From: Rossellomorea marisflavi
Lineage (GTDB): Bacteria > Bacillota > Bacilli > Bacillales > Bacillaceae_B
Length of the DNA stretch: 64,000 nucleotides
Direction of reading: 5' to 3'
NCBI GenBank assembly: GCA_003667865.1
Contig: CP033051.1
Coordinates: forward strand, 1,003,501-1,067,500
Below the pieces are notes generated by a model. The model worked only from the letters and a program-made list of their open reading frames with translations. It did not search any database and had not been told where the DNA came from. Position numbers and translations under genes: made by a program. Of this stretch, positions 1 through 8,269 are shown one piece after another (position 1 is the first letter of the stretch; each line of letters starts with the position of its first letter).

Positions 1-453
1 TGGCATACCTAAAGTACTGAGCATCCCAGATGGCCAAAAGGGGGTTAAGGCAAAGGCTAATGACACTCCCACTCGTATGAAACCCAGAGCTTCAGTTCGG
101 ATAAAATGTTTCCTTAATAACAAATACATTCCTAAAAAAGCAACAAACCTTGTAATGGCTTGACTTAAACCATATGCAATCATTGGCGGAAAAAAGTAAT
201 AGAGCCACACAATAATACTCAGTTCTGTTCCATAGGCATTTCGAGAAATACCATTAATAATTTGTGGAATGGTAGCATCAATCGGCCCCATCATCTCTCC
301 ACTTTTCGCAAGAACCTTGTACCATGCCAAATTAGAATCCAAATTATCATGTACTCTTATGTGAGCATTTTCCCCAAATACGAAATATGGGGAAAGAAAC
401 AATGTAATAAAAAGTAAGGCAAATACTATGTACTTTTTTTCTGTAAACCTCAA
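1..453 (-). CDS. DUF6044 (YkoS-like) membrane protein, N-terminal part
   Basis: An open frame runs from a TTG start at 453 off the left edge, so only about 151 N-terminal residues are visible. A signal-like hydrophobic segment (about residues 8-27) is followed by a polar region with HIRVHDNLDSNLAWYK, then PQIINGISRN, then further hydrophobic segments. My recollection is that the 'HDNLDSN' region is typical of the DUF6044/YkoS family of multi-spanning membrane proteins of unknown function. The TTG start is chosen because AUGAGGUG lies about 8 bases upstream; a GTG three codons earlier is in frame but too close to that site. The rest of the gene lies outside the window. The function is unknown. 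Confidence 0.6.
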   Translation of the reverse strand, partial: MRFTEKKYIVFALLFITLFLSPYFVFGENAHIRVHDNLDSNLAWYKVLAKSGEMMGPIDATIPQIINGISRNAYGTELSIIVWLYYFFPPMIAYGLSQAITRFVAFLGMYLLLRKHFIRTEALGFIRVGVSLAFALTPFWPSGMLSTLGMP

Positions 454-668
454 AACGCGCACACCTCATTTTCATTTACATATAAGGTTTACCAATGAAT
501 GGAATCTATTCTTCAAAAATTATAAAACCCTATATGTAAAAGGAGTATTTACAGTATTTTAACAAGATCTATGGTTTCTTTTTTGTATAGAATTACTCCA
601 TTTTTTCACGATATGGATGCTCTACAAATTGAAAAATGAAGCACTTTAACTGTTTTCTTATGAAAACA

Positions 669-703
669 AAAACACACCAGACTCTACCATCCTGGTGTGT
701 TGA
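669..703 (-). terminator. Rho-independent terminator after the small gene at 745-1107
   Basis: On the minus strand AACACACCA and TGGTGTGTT form a perfect 9-bp stem around a 13-base loop, followed by TTTTTG. It lies 42 bases past the stop of the upstream minus-strand gene. The remaining 454-744 gap shows nothing else I can support. Confidence 0.8.
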
Positions 704-744
704 TACTAAAATAACTATACTTTTATTACATCCCAAGTATAAGA

Positions 745-1107
745 CTAACTAATGAATAAAAAGTACGATCTACTGAAAGAATCTTCTCTTCTTTGTTCTT
801 TTATTTTATTTGTATAGTCAATCCATTTAATTTTATTTACTTTTTCATCTAGCTCCCTATTAATAATGCCCTCAATCAGCTTCATTTCCTTCATTACTTC
901 ACCAAATGGCATGCTAAAATGTTGAGCTGCTTGTTGATGTGGAGAGTGCTTCACTAGAAGAGACATGAAGTGATCTGACGTATTTGCCTGCTGTGCCAAC
1001 TCGTCTTCTAAATTTACAATAAACGTATAAAGGTTCCTCTGAGACTCAGGCAAATGTTTAACAATATCTCGTGCTAATATTTCTAACAGATGATCGTTTA
1101 CCTTCAT
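745..1107 (-). CDS. Small helical protein, unknown function
   Basis: This encodes about 120 residues and I do not recognise it. The protein is predicted largely helical and charged, with no signal peptide or membrane segment. The stretch QQAAQHFSMPFGEVMKEM (about residues 57-74) has the spacing of a helix-turn-helix, so a DNA-binding role is possible but unproven. I chose the internal ATG at 1107 because GGAGTGAG sits 8 bases upstream; the longer start at 1134 has no ribosome-binding site. It lies downstream of the S14-L31 operon but is separated from it by a terminator, so it probably has its own promoter. Confidence 0.6.
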   Translation of the reverse strand: MKVNDHLLEILARDIVKHLPESQRNLYTFIVNLEDELAQQANTSDHFMSLLVKHSPHQQAAQHFSMPFGEVMKEMKLIEGIINRELDEKVNKIKWIDYTNKIKEQRREDSFSRSYFLFIS

Positions 1108-1135
1108 TTCATTCTCACTCCAAACTAATTCCATA

Positions 1136-1186
1136 TAAAAAGAAATCAGCTTATCATTTTAGGTACCCTTTATGCTAAGCTGATTG
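1136..1186 (-). terminator. Terminator of the S14-L31 operon
   Basis: On the minus strand AATCAGCTTA and TAAGCTGATT form a long stem (loop about 22 bases), followed by TCTTTTTAT. It lies just after the L31 gene and just before the next gene's start. Confidence 0.7.
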
Positions 1187-1204
1187 AACCACTATTTCAT
1201 ATTT

Positions 1205-1450
1205 TTATTTCATATTATATTTCTTATTAAATCTCTCTGCTCTTCCCCCACGCTCTCCAAACTTCTGAACACCTGTGTAAAACGGATGTGTATCAGAACT
1301 TACTTCAACTTTAATCAGAGGGTATGTGTTCCCATCTTCCCACTCCATTGTTTCAGACGTTCTCATTGTTGAGGATGTTAGAAATTTAAATCCACTTACC
1401 GTATCCATAAATACTACTTTTTGATATTCAGGATGTATACCTTTTTTCAT
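1205..1450 (-). CDS. rpmE2: 50S ribosomal protein L31 type B (zinc-independent)
   Basis: This 81-residue protein matches the type B L31 family (YtiA-like): it starts [13 protein letters not shown], has the central [13 protein letters not shown] strand ([11 protein letters not shown]) and ends in the THPFYTG...[10 protein letters not shown] tail. There are no cysteines, so it lacks the zinc-binding CxxC of the housekeeping L31. In Bacillus this paralogue replaces zinc-containing L31 on ribosomes when zinc is scarce, releasing zinc. AGGAGG lies 8 bases before the ATG at 1450; an ATG one codon earlier is also possible. It follows the S14 paralogue by 26 bases, and both sit behind a Zur-type operator. 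Confidence 0.95.
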   Translation of the reverse strand: MKKGIHPEYQKVVFMDTVSGFKFLTSSTMRTSETMEWEDGNTYPLIKVEVSSDTHPFYTGVQKFGERGGRAERFNKKYNMK

Positions 1451-1476
1451 CATTCATTCCTCCTAATGTTATATCA

Positions 1477-1746
1477 TTACCAGCTAGATTTTTTAACACC
1501 CGGGATCTGCCCCTTATGTGCTAGTTCCCTAAAGGCAATTCGAGACATCTTAAACTTACGCAAATAGCCCCGTGGTCTTCCAGTCACCTCACAGCGATTC
1601 TTCAAGCGAGTTGGATTAGAATCTCTTGGAAGCTTATTTAGTGCTTCATAATCTCCTTTTTCCTTAAGTTCTCTTCTTATCTCTGCATACTTTGCCACTA
1701 TTTCCTGACGCTTTTTTTCCTTAACAACCTTTGATTTTTTTGCCAA
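1477..1746 (-). CDS. rpsN2: 30S ribosomal protein S14, alternate zinc-independent form
   Basis: This 89-residue S14 has the conserved core [20 protein letters not shown] near the C-terminus and ends GVKKSSW. It is longer than the 61-residue zinc-ribbon S14 and has a single cysteine, so it cannot form the CxxC zinc site. In Bacillus this form (YhzA) substitutes for the zinc-containing S14 under zinc limitation and allows new 30S assembly. It is the first gene of a two-gene operon with L31 type B, and a Zur-type palindrome lies 22 bases upstream of the start. Regulation by zinc is inferred from that operator and from the known family behaviour. Confidence 0.95.
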   Translation of the reverse strand: MAKKSKVVKEKKRQEIVAKYAEIRRELKEKGDYEALNKLPRDSNPTRLKNRCEVTGRPRGYLRKFKMSRIAFRELAHKGQIPGVKKSSW

Positions 1747-1767
1747 TAGTAGAAACCTCCATTCTGT

Positions 1768-1789
1768 TAATCGTAATCATTACGTTTTA
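1768..1789 (-). promoter_or_regulatory. Zur operator upstream of rpsN2-rpmE2
   Basis: The core TCGTAATCATTACG (1771-1784) is a near-perfect palindrome matching the Bacillus Zur box with its flanking A/T bases. A candidate promoter on the minus strand (TTGATT, 17 bases, TATGGT at 1796-1801) places the box just downstream of the -10, where binding would block transcription. Confidence 0.85.
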
Positions 1790-2019
1790 TGACTAACCAT
1801 ATTGAATCATATTTACTAAATCAAAGCAAGCTTTTACTAAAGCTCTTTTGATTGGACCTAAAGATTAATCAATACTAACAAGTTGTCTTTTCAGACCAAG
1901 CTTATCATTACATTCTTGTAAAAAAGAGCCGTAACGAAATTTTACAGACAGCTGATACAATCGTTTGGCCCTCTTCTCTATAAATCTTTTAGGTTATCAA
2001 TATATTAATCAATAATGTA

Positions 2020-2048
2020 TTGACAACCCTTACATAAGGACTTATATT
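2020..2048 (+). promoter_or_regulatory. SigA-type promoter of the siderophore transporter operon
   Basis: TTGACA at 2020-2025, a 17-base spacer and TATATT at 2043-2048 form a strong vegetative promoter. The Fur box begins at its -10 end. The rest of the 1790-2020 gap holds nothing else I can support. Confidence 0.8.
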
Positions 2049-2071
2049 GATAATAATGATAATCATTATCA
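2048..2071 (+). promoter_or_regulatory. Fur box
   Basis: TGATAATCATTATCA at 2057-2071 is a perfect 7-1-7 Fur palindrome. It overlaps a second, weaker copy starting at 2048 (TGATAATAATGATAA). It covers the likely transcription start, so iron-loaded Fur would block the downstream transporter genes. Confidence 0.92.
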
Positions 2072-2100
2072 ATTAACTACTTTTAAGGATGTGCTTACAC

Positions 2101-3174
2101 ATGAATGCAAAACGAAATTATTCTTTCATTACAACACTATTAATTGCTATGTTCATATTGATGCTCGGTGCTTGTTCAAGCGAGGAATCAAGTTCAGAAC
2201 CTAAGTCGGCTTCAACAGATGAAGCTAACACAGAGGAAACTACTGAAACAGAAGAAGCAGATACACAATATCCGATCGTCATCAAACACGCATTAGGTGA
2301 AACAACCATTGAAGAAAAACCTGAACGTGTTGCTACAATTGCATGGTCTAACCATGACGTTGCGCTTTCTCTAGGAGTTGTGCCAGTTGGTTTCTCAGCA
2401 GCAAACTACGGTGTTCAAGACGGTAGTGGCATGTTACCTTGGACTGAAGAAAAATTAAAAGAGCTTGGTGAAGAAAACCCGAACATCTTCCAAGATACAG
2501 ATGGTTTAGATTTTGAAGCCATTTCAGATGCAAATCCAGATGTCATTCTTGCAGCATACTCTGGTATTACACAAGAAGAATACGATACTTTAAGTGAAAT
2601 TGCTCCAGTTGTTGCGTATCAAACAGGCCCTTGGGTTGCTTCATGGAGAGAACAGGTTACATACAATTCCATGGGTATGGGAATGGAAGAAGAAGGAAAA
2701 CAACTGATTGCTGATACAGAAAAATTAATTCAAGAAAAAGCAAATGAACACCCAGAATTAAAAGGTAAAAAAGCTGCATTCGTAAGTCTTAATGCTGCTG
2801 ATTTATCGAAGTTCTATATCTATTCACCAACAGATCCACGTGGTGCGTTCCTTACTGAGCTAGGGATGGAGTATCCAGAAAGTATTTCTAGCCAAATCGA
2901 TCCAAGTAGCTTCTATATAGAAGTAAGTGCTGAGAATTCAGATATGCTGAACGATGCGGACATCTTCGTTTCATATGGTAATGACGGTACACTTGCCGCT
3001 CTACAAGCTGATCCAATCCTAGGAAAGATCCCAGCGGTACAAAGAGGTTCTGTTGTTATTATTGAAGATAATACACCACTTGCAGCATCAGGGACTCCAA
3101 GTCCACTTTCAATCAAGTATACAATTGATGAGTACGTATCGTTACTCTCTGAAGCTGTAAGCAAAGTTGAATAA
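2101..3174 (+). CDS. Iron-siderophore ABC transporter binding lipoprotein
   Basis: This 357-residue periplasmic-binding-type lipoprotein has a signal peptide with lipobox LGAC (Cys25), an acidic linker rich in S, E and T, then a FecB/BtuF-fold domain beginning YPIVIKHALGETTIEEKPERVA, which is typical of Bacillus siderophore binders (YfiY/FhuD class). It captures a ferric siderophore outside the membrane and delivers it to the FecCD permeases encoded next. The start at 2101 has AAGGA 11 bases upstream; an in-frame ATG at 2089 overlaps that site. The stop overlaps the next start (TAATG). A Fur box precedes it. The exact siderophore cannot be read from sequence; similarity to YfiY suggests a hydroxamate-citrate type such as schizokinen. 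Confidence 0.93.
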   Translation: MNAKRNYSFITTLLIAMFILMLGACSSEESSSEPKSASTDEANTEETTETEEADTQYPIVIKHALGETTIEEKPERVATIAWSNHDVALSLGVVPVGFSAANYGVQDGSGMLPWTEEKLKELGEENPNIFQDTDGLDFEAISDANPDVILAAYSGITQEEYDTLSEIAPVVAYQTGPWVASWREQVTYNSMGMGMEEEGKQLIADTEKLIQEKANEHPELKGKKAAFVSLNAADLSKFYIYSPTDPRGAFLTELGMEYPESISSQIDPSSFYIEVSAENSDMLNDADIFVSYGNDGTLAALQADPILGKIPAVQRGSVVIIEDNTPLAASGTPSPLSIKYTIDEYVSLLSEAVSKVE

Positions 3175-4208
3175 TGAATACAACGTCCGTTACAGAAAAT
3201 AAGCAGTTACTTTTACCGAAGCATTTCATTAAAGTGTTGGTCCTTACAATTGTCTTACTCGGTATAAGTGTATTAGCTTCTCTTGCCTTTGGATCACGTA
3301 CAGTTGGATGGAATGAGCTGATGGATGGCTTATTCCATCCAGAGGTACAGTCACATGGTGCAAATGTTGTTCGTCAGAGAATTGCTAGAACAATATTTAG
3401 TCTTATGTGTGGCGCTGCATTAGGAGTTTCTGGAGCACTCATGCAATCTGTTACACGTAATCCGATTGCAGATCCTAGTATATTAGGAGTGAATATAGGG
3501 GCAGCACTTTTCGTCGTTATTGGGATTTCCTTTTTACATATTGGTTCTGCTAGTCAATACATTGGGTTTGCATTAGTAGGAGCAATCATAACTGCCATTT
3601 TTGTATTCGGAATTGGTTCAATGGGGAGTGGCGGTGCCACGCCCCTTAAACTCGTTTTAGCGGGGGCGGCTACAAGTGCTGCGTTATCATCTCTCGTTAT
3701 GGCGATTATGATTCCTCGCTCAAGCGTAATGGACCAGTTTCGATTTTGGCAGGTTGGAAGTGTTGGAGCAGGTAATTGGGACTCCATCTCTATTTTTATA
3801 CCTTTTTTGATTATTGGAATCATGATCGCCTTATTTACAGCTCCAGCATTAAATGCATTAGCCTTAGGGGATGAAGTCGCTAAAGGCTTTGGGGTACGTA
3901 CTGGTACTCTTCGATTAGTAGCAGCTTTTGGCGGTGTTTTATTATGTGGTGTTACGACAGCATTAGCTGGTCCGATTGGTTTTATCGGTCTATTAGCTAC
4001 CCATGTCATTCGCCTGATGATTGGTCCCGATTTGCGTTATGTCATTCCGATGTCTGCACTCTCAGGGGCGATCATTTTGACCATTTCGGATGTTAGCGGC
4101 AGACTTCTTGGTAGCCCTGGTGAGCTTGAAGTCGGTGTTGTGACAGCATTTATTGGTGCTCCTATCTTAATCCTACTAACTATGAAAGCGAAAATGCGTG
4201 CCTTATGA
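3174..4208 (+). CDS. FecCD-family siderophore ABC permease (first)
   Basis: This 344-residue polytopic membrane protein of the FecCD/BtuC family has about 9-10 transmembrane segments. Diagnostic motifs are RQRIARTIFSLMCGAALGVS, the GALMQSVTRNPIADPSILGVN region, and LAGPIGFIGLLATHVIRLM near the C-terminal coupling region. It forms one half of the inner channel with the following permease. Its start overlaps the stop of the binding protein gene by one base, and its end overlaps the second permease, so translation is probably coupled. It is most like B. subtilis YfiZ. Confidence 0.93.
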   Translation: MNTTSVTENKQLLLPKHFIKVLVLTIVLLGISVLASLAFGSRTVGWNELMDGLFHPEVQSHGANVVRQRIARTIFSLMCGAALGVSGALMQSVTRNPIADPSILGVNIGAALFVVIGISFLHIGSASQYIGFALVGAIITAIFVFGIGSMGSGGATPLKLVLAGAATSAALSSLVMAIMIPRSSVMDQFRFWQVGSVGAGNWDSISIFIPFLIIGIMIALFTAPALNALALGDEVAKGFGVRTGTLRLVAAFGGVLLCGVTTALAGPIGFIGLLATHVIRLMIGPDLRYVIPMSALSGAIILTISDVSGRLLGSPGELEVGVVTAFIGAPILILLTMKAKMRAL

Positions 4209-5236
4209 TGAATGAAACTATGAATCTTATAATGGTAGGTAGAGTAAAGAGAAGACGCCGTTTTGTTATCGTCACTTCCGTCCTTGCAATCATTTCCTTT
4301 GCCCTTTGCTGCACCATGCTTATGCTCGGAAACACGATCTATCCTGTTCAGGACGTTGTGGGTGTACTTTTGGGCGAGGATGTGAAAGGCGCATCCTTTG
4401 CAGTGGGTACCATCCGTTTCCCAAGGATGGTTGCAGGTATATTTGCTGGTTTCGCTTTTGGCGTAGCTGGAACCGTCTTTCAAACGATGCTACGAAACCC
4501 TTTAGCAAACCCAAACGTAATCGGGATTACAGCTGGTTCAAGTGCTGCTGCCGTTTTTTGTATCATTGTTCTTCATGCCAGTAACCTCGTTGTATCGATT
4601 GCATCTGTTGTTGGAGGACTGGCTACAGTTGTTATTATTTTTCTATTATCAAAAGGAACGTCTTTTTCAATTGGTAGATTAATATTAGTAGGGATAGGGA
4701 TTCAAGCAATGCTAGATGCTGTCATCTCCTATCTATTACTGATTGGTCAAGAGCATGATATTCCAACTGCAATGAGATGGCTAAGTGGTAGTTTAAATGG
4801 TTCAAAGATGGAAACTCTTTATCCACTTATCATCACAGTACTGATTTGTGCTCCTATTATCATCATACTTGGGAGACAGTTAGATATGTTAGAGCTTGGT
4901 GAGCAAGCAGCAACCTCTCTTGGAATCCACACTGATAAAACAAGACTTATACTGGTTATCAGTTCTGTACTAATGATTGCGCTCGCTACTGCTACAACTG
5001 GCCCTATCGCCTTTGTCGCTTTCCTTTCTGGGCCTATCGCTAAAAGACTCGTTGGTGTTGGCTTTTCAACCATCATTCCTGCAGGTCTTGTTGGTATCAT
5101 CTTAGTTTTAGGAGCAGATTTGATCGGGCAATTCGCATTCACTGCTCGATACCCTGTCGGTGTCATAACAGGTATTCTTGGTGCGCCTTATCTTATCTAC
5201 TTGCTCATTCGAATGAATCGAAAGGGAGATTTATAA
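4205..5236 (+). CDS. FecCD-family siderophore ABC permease (second)
   Basis: This 343-residue polytopic FecCD permease is the partner of the preceding one. Motifs are IRFPRMVAGIFAGFAFGVAG, GTVFQTMLRNPLANPNVIGI, and ATTGPIAFVAFLSGPIAKRL. It starts inside the previous gene (ATG overlap) and its TAA overlaps the ATG of the ATPase gene. The order binding protein, permease, permease, ATPase is complete, so the importer is self-sufficient, unlike B. subtilis yfiYZ-yfhA, which relies on the distant YusV ATPase. It is most like YfhA. Confidence 0.93.
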   Translation: MMNETMNLIMVGRVKRRRRFVIVTSVLAIISFALCCTMLMLGNTIYPVQDVVGVLLGEDVKGASFAVGTIRFPRMVAGIFAGFAFGVAGTVFQTMLRNPLANPNVIGITAGSSAAAVFCIIVLHASNLVVSIASVVGGLATVVIIFLLSKGTSFSIGRLILVGIGIQAMLDAVISYLLLIGQEHDIPTAMRWLSGSLNGSKMETLYPLIITVLICAPIIIILGRQLDMLELGEQAATSLGIHTDKTRLILVISSVLMIALATATTGPIAFVAFLSGPIAKRLVGVGFSTIIPAGLVGIILVLGADLIGQFAFTARYPVGVITGILGAPYLIYLLIRMNRKGDL

Positions 5237-6051
5237 TGAAACCAACACATAAGTTTCAAGCTGAAGCGATCACTGCTGGCTATGAGGATCGAACCATTCT
5301 TCATGATGTTAGCATTGCCATTCCAAATAACAAAATAAGTGTCATTATTGGAGCCAACGGGTGTGGTAAATCAACACTATTAAAAACAATGGCAAGATTG
5401 ATTAAACCAACCTCTGGGCAGGTGACATTGGACGGAAAACCTATTACGAAAATCCCACCAAAACAACTGGCTCGAGTATTAGGGCTTTTACCACAATCAC
5501 CCATTGTTCCTGAGGGAATCACTGTTGCCGATTTAGTTGGCCGTGGACGATACCCACATCAATCATTTTTAAAAGGCTGGACCACAAAGGATTATGAAGC
5601 AGTTGCTGAGGCATTGGAGATTATGAATATTACGGAGTTCGCAGATCGAAGCATTGATGAGCTTTCTGGTGGTCAAAGACAACGTGTATGGATTGCGATG
5701 GCTCTTGCACAACAAACAGACATCCTGTTCCTTGACGAACCAACAACCTTTTTGGATATCACGTATCAAGTTGAAATTCTTGACCTGTTAACAGATCTTA
5801 ACCAAAAGCGTGGAACGACAATTGTCATGGTTCTTCACGATATTAACTTGTCCGCACGATATGCAGACCATATCTTTGCTCTTCAAAAAGGGAGACTTGT
5901 GGCAGAGGGTGCGCCATCAGAGGTTATTACTAGTAATCTAATTAAAGATATCTTTGGTCTTCATTGTACGGTAGTAACCGATCCGGTCTCAGGTTCACCT
6001 TCTGTGGTACCAATTGGGCGGTATCATAATCGGTTGGCGGTTTATTCTTAA
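5236..6051 (+). CDS. Siderophore ABC transporter ATPase (YusV-like)
   Basis: This 271-residue ABC ATPase of the FepC/FhuC class has Walker A GANGCGKST (about residues 38-46), signature LSGGQRQRVWIAMAL, Walker B ILFLDEPTTFLD and H-loop VMVLHDIN. It powers ferric-siderophore import through the two permeases just upstream. A GGGAG site lies 8 bases before the ATG. It ends the operon, which is followed by a terminator. The closest named relative by sequence feel is YusV, the shared siderophore ATPase of B. subtilis. Confidence 0.94.
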   Translation: MKPTHKFQAEAITAGYEDRTILHDVSIAIPNNKISVIIGANGCGKSTLLKTMARLIKPTSGQVTLDGKPITKIPPKQLARVLGLLPQSPIVPEGITVADLVGRGRYPHQSFLKGWTTKDYEAVAEALEIMNITEFADRSIDELSGGQRQRVWIAMALAQQTDILFLDEPTTFLDITYQVEILDLLTDLNQKRGTTIVMVLHDINLSARYADHIFALQKGRLVAEGAPSEVITSNLIKDIFGLHCTVVTDPVSGSPSVVPIGRYHNRLAVYS

Positions 6052-6071
6052 TCAAATATGTAGTTCAACAG

Positions 6072-6110
6072 AAATCGCAAGGTGCTGTAAAAGCCGATGC
6101 GATTTTTTGT
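6072..6110 (+). terminator. Terminator of the siderophore operon
   Basis: AAATCGCA and TGCGATTT pair around an 18-base loop and are followed by TTTTGTTG. It is 20 bases past the ATPase stop. The rest of the 6111-6318 gap shows no gene. Confidence 0.7.
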
Positions 6111-6318
6111 TGTAAAATAATATATAAGTTATAGTGGCTTTATGTATAATCTTTTGGTACTTCTTTTGAAAAGCTCAACCTATCAATATTACTAGAAGCC
6201 CTTTTTGAAGACATTGAGCATTTAATTTAACTGGACGACATTCATTCATATTTATGCCCGCTACAATATACGGTAATGGCGTTCCATTTAGGACAGTCAC
6301 TACCATCTAATTCCTCAT

Positions 6319-6353
6319 AAAAAAACTCTCCACCTTATAAAATGGTGAAGAGC
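6319..6353 (-). terminator. Terminator after the LacI-family gene
   Basis: On the minus strand CTCTTCACC and GGTGGAGAG pair around a short loop and are followed by TTTTTTT. It lies just beyond the LacI gene's stop, ending the sugar transport operon. Confidence 0.85.
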
Positions 6354-6367
6354 AATGCTTAGGGATT

Positions 6368-7351
6368 TTATTTGACAGACTTTCGCTCAACTAATTTTGT
6401 CGATAGCGTAAAATGATGATCTACCTTTTCTCCTGCGAGAATTTGGAATATAAGGTGAACTGCTAAAGCACCCACTTCATATTTTGGTTGTGTAATCGTC
6501 GTTAATGGTGGTGATACGTATTCTGCAATCTGGATATCATCAAAACCAATTATAGAGATGTCATCCGGTACCGTAATATTATGCTCTTGAAATGCCTGCA
6601 GTCCACCAATCGCCATTTCATCATTAGCGTAAAAAATAGACTGTGGTAAATTCTGTTGAGCAATGAGTAATTTCGTCGCACGATATCCTCCATCTCGTGT
6701 AAAATCACCAGAAATCTTCCATTTGGAGTGGTACTGAATTCCGTATTGCTTTAAAGCTCTCATATATCCATCGAAACGCCGGTTATTATCATATGAATTC
6801 GCCGGACCGCTTATATAGGCCACTTCTGTGAAGCCACTTTGAATTAAATGTTCTGTTGCGATAAATCCCCCATGTTCATTATCGACTTCAACATGATAGA
6901 TATTTTCATTTGTTAGATCCCGATCCAAAACAATTAAAGGGAAGCACTCTCTTGCTGATTCCAAAGTAATGTCGTCACTAATATTGTGTGCTAAAATAAT
7001 GGCACCATCAACACGTTTTTCCTTTAAGAATTTCACTGCTGTGGATTGAGCCCCACCAACAGAACTACAGGCAATTAAATCATATCCATTTGATGACGCA
7101 ACATCTTGGACTCCCTTTATTAATTCCGAATAATATGGTCCAGATAAATCGCTTAATATAAGGGCGATTGTATTGGTTTTGTCCCTTTTCAAATCAGAAG
7201 CGATGCCATTTTTTTGATAGTTTAACGCTTTGGCCGCTGCTTCAACCTTCTGCTTTGTTTCTTGACTGATTTTGTCACTATTATTTAATGCATATGAAGC
7301 AGTTGATACCGCTACTCCTGCTAATTTCGCTACATCTTTTATAGTCGCCAT
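6368..7351 (-). CDS. LacI-family transcriptional regulator of the beta-glucan locus
   Basis: This 327-residue regulator has an N-terminal LacI helix-turn-helix (TIKDVAKLAGVAVSTASYAL, residues 3-22) and hinge helix, followed by a two-lobed sugar-binding domain (TNTIALILSDLSGPYYSELI, FYANDEMAIGG, IIGFDDIQIAEYVSPPLTTI). It is the last gene of the minus-strand transporter operon, with GGAGG 9 bases upstream. It probably represses both divergent operons by binding the 12-14-bp palindromes with an AACGTT centre between 11367 and 11506, and is released by a glucooligosaccharide or sophorose-type inducer. The effector is inferred from context only. Confidence 0.93.
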   Translation of the reverse strand: MATIKDVAKLAGVAVSTASYALNNSDKISQETKQKVEAAAKALNYQKNGIASDLKRDKTNTIALILSDLSGPYYSELIKGVQDVASSNGYDLIACSSVGGAQSTAVKFLKEKRVDGAIILAHNISDDITLESARECFPLIVLDRDLTNENIYHVEVDNEHGGFIATEHLIQSGFTEVAYISGPANSYDNNRRFDGYMRALKQYGIQYHSKWKISGDFTRDGGYRATKLLIAQQNLPQSIFYANDEMAIGGLQAFQEHNITVPDDISIIGFDDIQIAEYVSPPLTTITQPKYEVGALAVHLIFQILAGEKVDHHFTLSTKLVERKSVK

Positions 7352-7375
7352 TCCAACTTGCCTCCGAACAACAAT

Positions 7376-8161
7376 CTACTCCGAATTCTTTATTGGAAGC
7401 CAATTGAGAACTCTCTGTATTGCAGCATCCCAAAATTCCCAATTATGGTCACCCGACATGAATTCAGTGGTTGTTGAATAGTTTACTTCTATACTCTTTT
7501 TTGAAAACCTTACATTGTGTTCATATAAAAAATCCTCTGTACCACAGGTTTGGTAAATCATTGGAGACTTTTCCTCTGAACGAGCAAGTCTCTCCAGTTT
7601 CCATAGAATATCATTTTCTGTATGTGAAATATCACCTTCACCAAACACAAGATTCAGTGCTCTTGTTTTATCACTATCCTCTTTCCGGACATTTTCTAAA
7701 TGATATACCATATCAGCTACCCCTGACATAGAAGCTATAGCCTTAAAGGTTTCTGGTTTATTTAATCCCCACTTAAGGGCACCAAATCCTCCCATGGAAT
7801 GTCCTGCAACAAAGGTATCTTCTCTCTTGTCAGAAAGAGGAAACATTGACCTTGATTTCATTAAAATTTCTTCTGTTAGGAATGTCCAATAATTCCCTCC
7901 ATATACCATATCAGTATAGTAACTGTTATCAACGGCGGGCATCACAACGGCTAATCCGCGTCCTTCTACATATCTTTGTAATGAAGTACTGTCCGACCAA
8001 GTATTATGATGATCACTAAAGCCATGTAGAAGGTACAATGTAGGATACTTATGTTCTTTCTTTTGTTTTAGTTTATCAATAGGCTCCTGCGGTAAAAGCA
8101 CAGTCATTGAAACAACCTTAGATAAAATTTCTGAATAGAAACTGCATTCTATACGCGGCAC
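7376..8161 (-). CDS. Alpha/beta-hydrolase esterase (esterase D/tributyrin esterase type)
   Basis: This protein of about 261 residues has the putative-esterase fold: LYLLHGFSDHHNTW oxyanion region, nucleophile elbow GHSMGG, acidic residue in CGTEDFLYEHN and His in SGDHNWEFWD. No signal peptide is present, so it acts in the cytoplasm. Relatives include tributyrin esterase EstA and acetyl- or feruloyl-esterase domains. Its place in the locus suggests it removes acyl (perhaps succinyl or acetyl) groups from imported glucan fragments, but this is inference. GTG at 8161 is chosen because AAGGAG lies 8 bases upstream; a GTG at 8170 abuts that site. Confidence 0.85.
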   Translation of the reverse strand: MPRIECSFYSEILSKVVSMTVLLPQEPIDKLKQKKEHKYPTLYLLHGFSDHHNTWSDSTSLQRYVEGRGLAVVMPAVDNSYYTDMVYGGNYWTFLTEEILMKSRSMFPLSDKREDTFVAGHSMGGFGALKWGLNKPETFKAIASMSGVADMVYHLENVRKEDSDKTRALNLVFGEGDISHTENDILWKLERLARSEEKSPMIYQTCGTEDFLYEHNVRFSKKSIEVNYSTTTEFMSGDHNWEFWDAAIQRVLNWLPIKNSE

Positions 8162-8269
8162 ATTAAACACTCCTTACTATATTGCGCAGTGGTAAATAAC
8201 TGTAGATTCATTTTTGAAAATCATTACATGCAAAATCAATGTTCGTCCTATCATTCAATATACAGTATT

